From: Synechococcus sp. KORDI-49
Lineage (GTDB): Bacteria; Cyanobacteriota; Cyanobacteriia; PCC-6307; Cyanobiaceae
Assembly: GCF_000737575.1 (NCBI RefSeq)
Contig: NZ_CP006270.1
Span: 437,163 to 501,162 of the forward strand
Length of the DNA: 64,000 nt
Direction: 5' to 3'
Shown: positions 62,842 to 64,000 of the stretch, one piece after another
How positions within the stretch are numbered: the first letter of the stretch is position 1
How the letters are laid out: every line of letters starts with the position of its first letter
Program-made: the position numbers and the translations under genes
The notes under the pieces: generated by a model
What the model saw: the letters and a program-made list of their open reading frames with translations, nothing else
Databases searched by the model: none
Told to the model about the DNA's origin: nothing

Positions 62842-63750
62842 ATGTCCAGACGATTGGAACGATCGGAACGGATGAAGGCTGCCGCTGATCAACTCCGAGC
62901 CGGCTTTGAGCTGTGCAGGCCCTGTGTTCTCAGCTCTCTGGCTTTCAGCCTGATGACCGTCTGCGTGAAGCAGCTGGGGGGACGGCTGCCCGTGGCGGAA
63001 GTGGTGCTGTGTCGCGCCCTGATCAGCGTGGTGCTCACCGCGGTGGGACTGAAACTGGCCAACGTCTCGCCCTGGGGAAAGCGACGAGGCCTGCTGCTGC
63101 TGCGAGGACTGTGCGGAAGCCTGGCCCTGCTCTGTTTCTTTGAGGCGATCACCGTGCTGCCGCTCGCCTCGGCCACCGTTCTTCAGTACACCTATCCAAC
63201 CTTCACGGCACTGGCAGCAGCCGTGTTCCTGGGGGAGCGGCTGCGCCGGAGCATCGTGCTGGCGGTGCTGCTGGGCTGGGGCGGAATCATGCTCGTCGCG
63301 CAGCCGGATTGGCTCAGCCGTGGGATGACCACACTGCCGATGACGGCGATCGTGATCGCTCTTGGTGGTGCCGTGTTCACAGCACTGGCCTACGTCTGTG
63401 TGCGCCGGCTCTCCAGCACGGAACACCCCCTGGTGATCATCCTCTACTTCCCGATGCTGTCTGTACCGCTCACCCTGCCGCTGGTGGCTCGTGAAGGCGT
63501 GATGCCCCTGGGAGCGGAGTGGATCTGGTTGCTTGGGGTTGGCGTGTTCACCCAGCTGGGACAGATCTGGGTGACGGAAGGGTTGAGCCGGATGCCGGCC
63601 GCGCGGGCGACATCGATCAACTATGTGCAGGTCGTGTTCGCTGCACTCTGGGGTTGGCTGGTCTTTTCGGAGTCCCTGAATGCTTGGGTGATCAGCGGAA
63701 GCATCCTCGTCCTGATTTCAACCCTGGTGAGCCTCGCCGCCAGACGCTGA
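62842..63750 (+). CDS. DMT superfamily (EamA) permease
   Basis: A 302-aa membrane protein with about ten helices in two EamA repeats (first about 25-160, second about 170-300). Signature stretches are LLRGLCGSLALLCFFEAITVL and SATVLQYTYPTFTALAAAVFL. Family members move amino acids, nucleotide sugars or other metabolites; no substrate can be assigned. ATG 62842 is used; ATG 62872 is an alternative. Confidence 0.85.
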   Translation: MSRRLERSERMKAAADQLRAGFELCRPCVLSSLAFSLMTVCVKQLGGRLPVAEVVLCRALISVVLTAVGLKLANVSPWGKRRGLLLLRGLCGSLALLCFFEAITVLPLASATVLQYTYPTFTALAAAVFLGERLRRSIVLAVLLGWGGIMLVAQPDWLSRGMTTLPMTAIVIALGGAVFTALAYVCVRRLSSTEHPLVIILYFPMLSVPLTLPLVAREGVMPLGAEWIWLLGVGVFTQLGQIWVTEGLSRMPAARATSINYVQVVFAALWGWLVFSESLNAWVISGSILVLISTLVSLAARR

Positions 63751-63772
63751 CGCCTTCCGGCAGATGGCCTCC

Positions 63773-64000
63773 TCAGGCATGCTCCAGGCCGAGAGGAAAC
63801 AGCTGCCACTGCTGCTCTCCAGGGGATGAGGCCAGTGGCCTGGCGAGAGACCAGCTGTCGCCCTGCTCCCCCCGTTCAAGAAACAGCTCGAAGGCGCTGT
63901 CGACCCGCATGCTGTCTCCCGGAAGCTGCCAGTCGAAAGAGCCGAGCAGATGCACGAGACGCGCCCCATCAAGCTTGATCTGCTCCTGCTGCTCGATCCG
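63773..64000 (-). CDS. Partial unknown protein, C-terminal end only (runs off right edge)
   Basis: The frame is open from the right edge to the stop at 63773-63775, giving 75 visible C-terminal residues (for example DGARLVHLLGSFDWQLPGD and SAFELFLERGEQGDSW, ending PLGLEHA). Soluble and mixed in composition. I do not recognise it. It is convergent with the DMT gene with a 22-nt gap. Confidence 0.65.
   Translation of the reverse strand, partial: RIEQQEQIKLDGARLVHLLGSFDWQLPGDSMRVDSAFELFLERGEQGDSWSLARPLASSPGEQQWQLFPLGLEHA

Noticed and set aside
1-64000. Search for tRNA, rRNA, CRISPR arrays, insertion sequences and prophage genes
   Set aside because: No cloverleaf, repeat-spacer, transposase or phage structural sequence was seen; nearly all sequence is explained by genes.

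Overview
The window is a dense, GC-rich stretch of a cyanobacterial chromosome. Cyanobacterial identity rests on chlP (geranylgeranyl reductase), pcyA (phycocyanobilin synthesis), apcF (allophycocyanin beta-18), psb28, gun4, ccsA, sipA, ferredoxin-sulfite reductase and a cyanobacterial-type glutamine synthetase with an NtcA promoter. High GC, very short spacers, many 1-4 nt start/stop overlaps and a phycobilisome gene set point to a marine Synechococcus-type picocyanobacterium. The clade assignment is inference from memory of family sequences. I see no rRNA, tRNA, CRISPR array, insertion sequence or prophage.

Layout. 1-1.7 kb: divergent Calvin-cycle genes glpX (cut by the left edge) and rpe. 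1.7-10.7 kb: a leftward block with a 44-aa CxxC/TM microprotein, ccsA, an LPS-transport cluster (LptF/G-type permease, lptB, lptA), a DUF309 protein, typA, a U32 peptidase and a VanY-like carboxypeptidase. 10.8-17.2 kb: chlP, glyS, sir and a VanX-like D-Ala-D-Ala dipeptidase. 17.2-23.6 kb: recG, an unknown 375-aa protein, tsf, rpsB, a family-2 glycosyltransferase and a 51-aa very basic protein with its own terminator. 23.6-27.1 kb: a DevBCA-type exporter overlapping pcyA. 27.2-34.8 kb: an active/inactive M16 peptidase pair, sipA, then a coupled rightward run bioY-lspA-FHA/PBP1A-membrane GTPase. 34.9-40.3 kb: a PLP decarboxylase, tadA, an alanine-glyoxylate-type aminotransferase, apcF and glnA. 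40.4-47.5 kb: a methyltransferase, small unknowns, an anti-sigma-like ATPase, gun4, mnmH/selU, psb28 and two tandem AI-2E family permeases. 47.5-55.9 kb: secDF, pdhB, a 31-aa TM microprotein, DUF3082, ispE, rsmA, yraN, a lumenal pentapeptide protein, rlmH and a 2OG-Fe(II) oxygenase. 55.9-60.5 kb: a more accessory-looking stretch with small unknowns (one a 55-aa twin-CX3C peptide), an SOS-controlled umuDC cassette with a divergent unknown gene, and an ACR3 arsenite pump followed by two small unknowns. 60.6-64 kb: dnaG, a DMT permease and a partial unknown gene.

Most of the window is core housekeeping, photosynthesis and envelope biogenesis. The least explained material is the set of microproteins, the divergent gene sharing the LexA operator with umuDC, the Fur-like site with no evident iron gene, and the repeated tail-to-tail overlaps of convergent genes. 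Several genes start with GTG or TTG; start choices are argued in each entry. No stretch above 300 bases lacks a gene unless the two weak ORFs between 41.5 and 42.1 kb are rejected.
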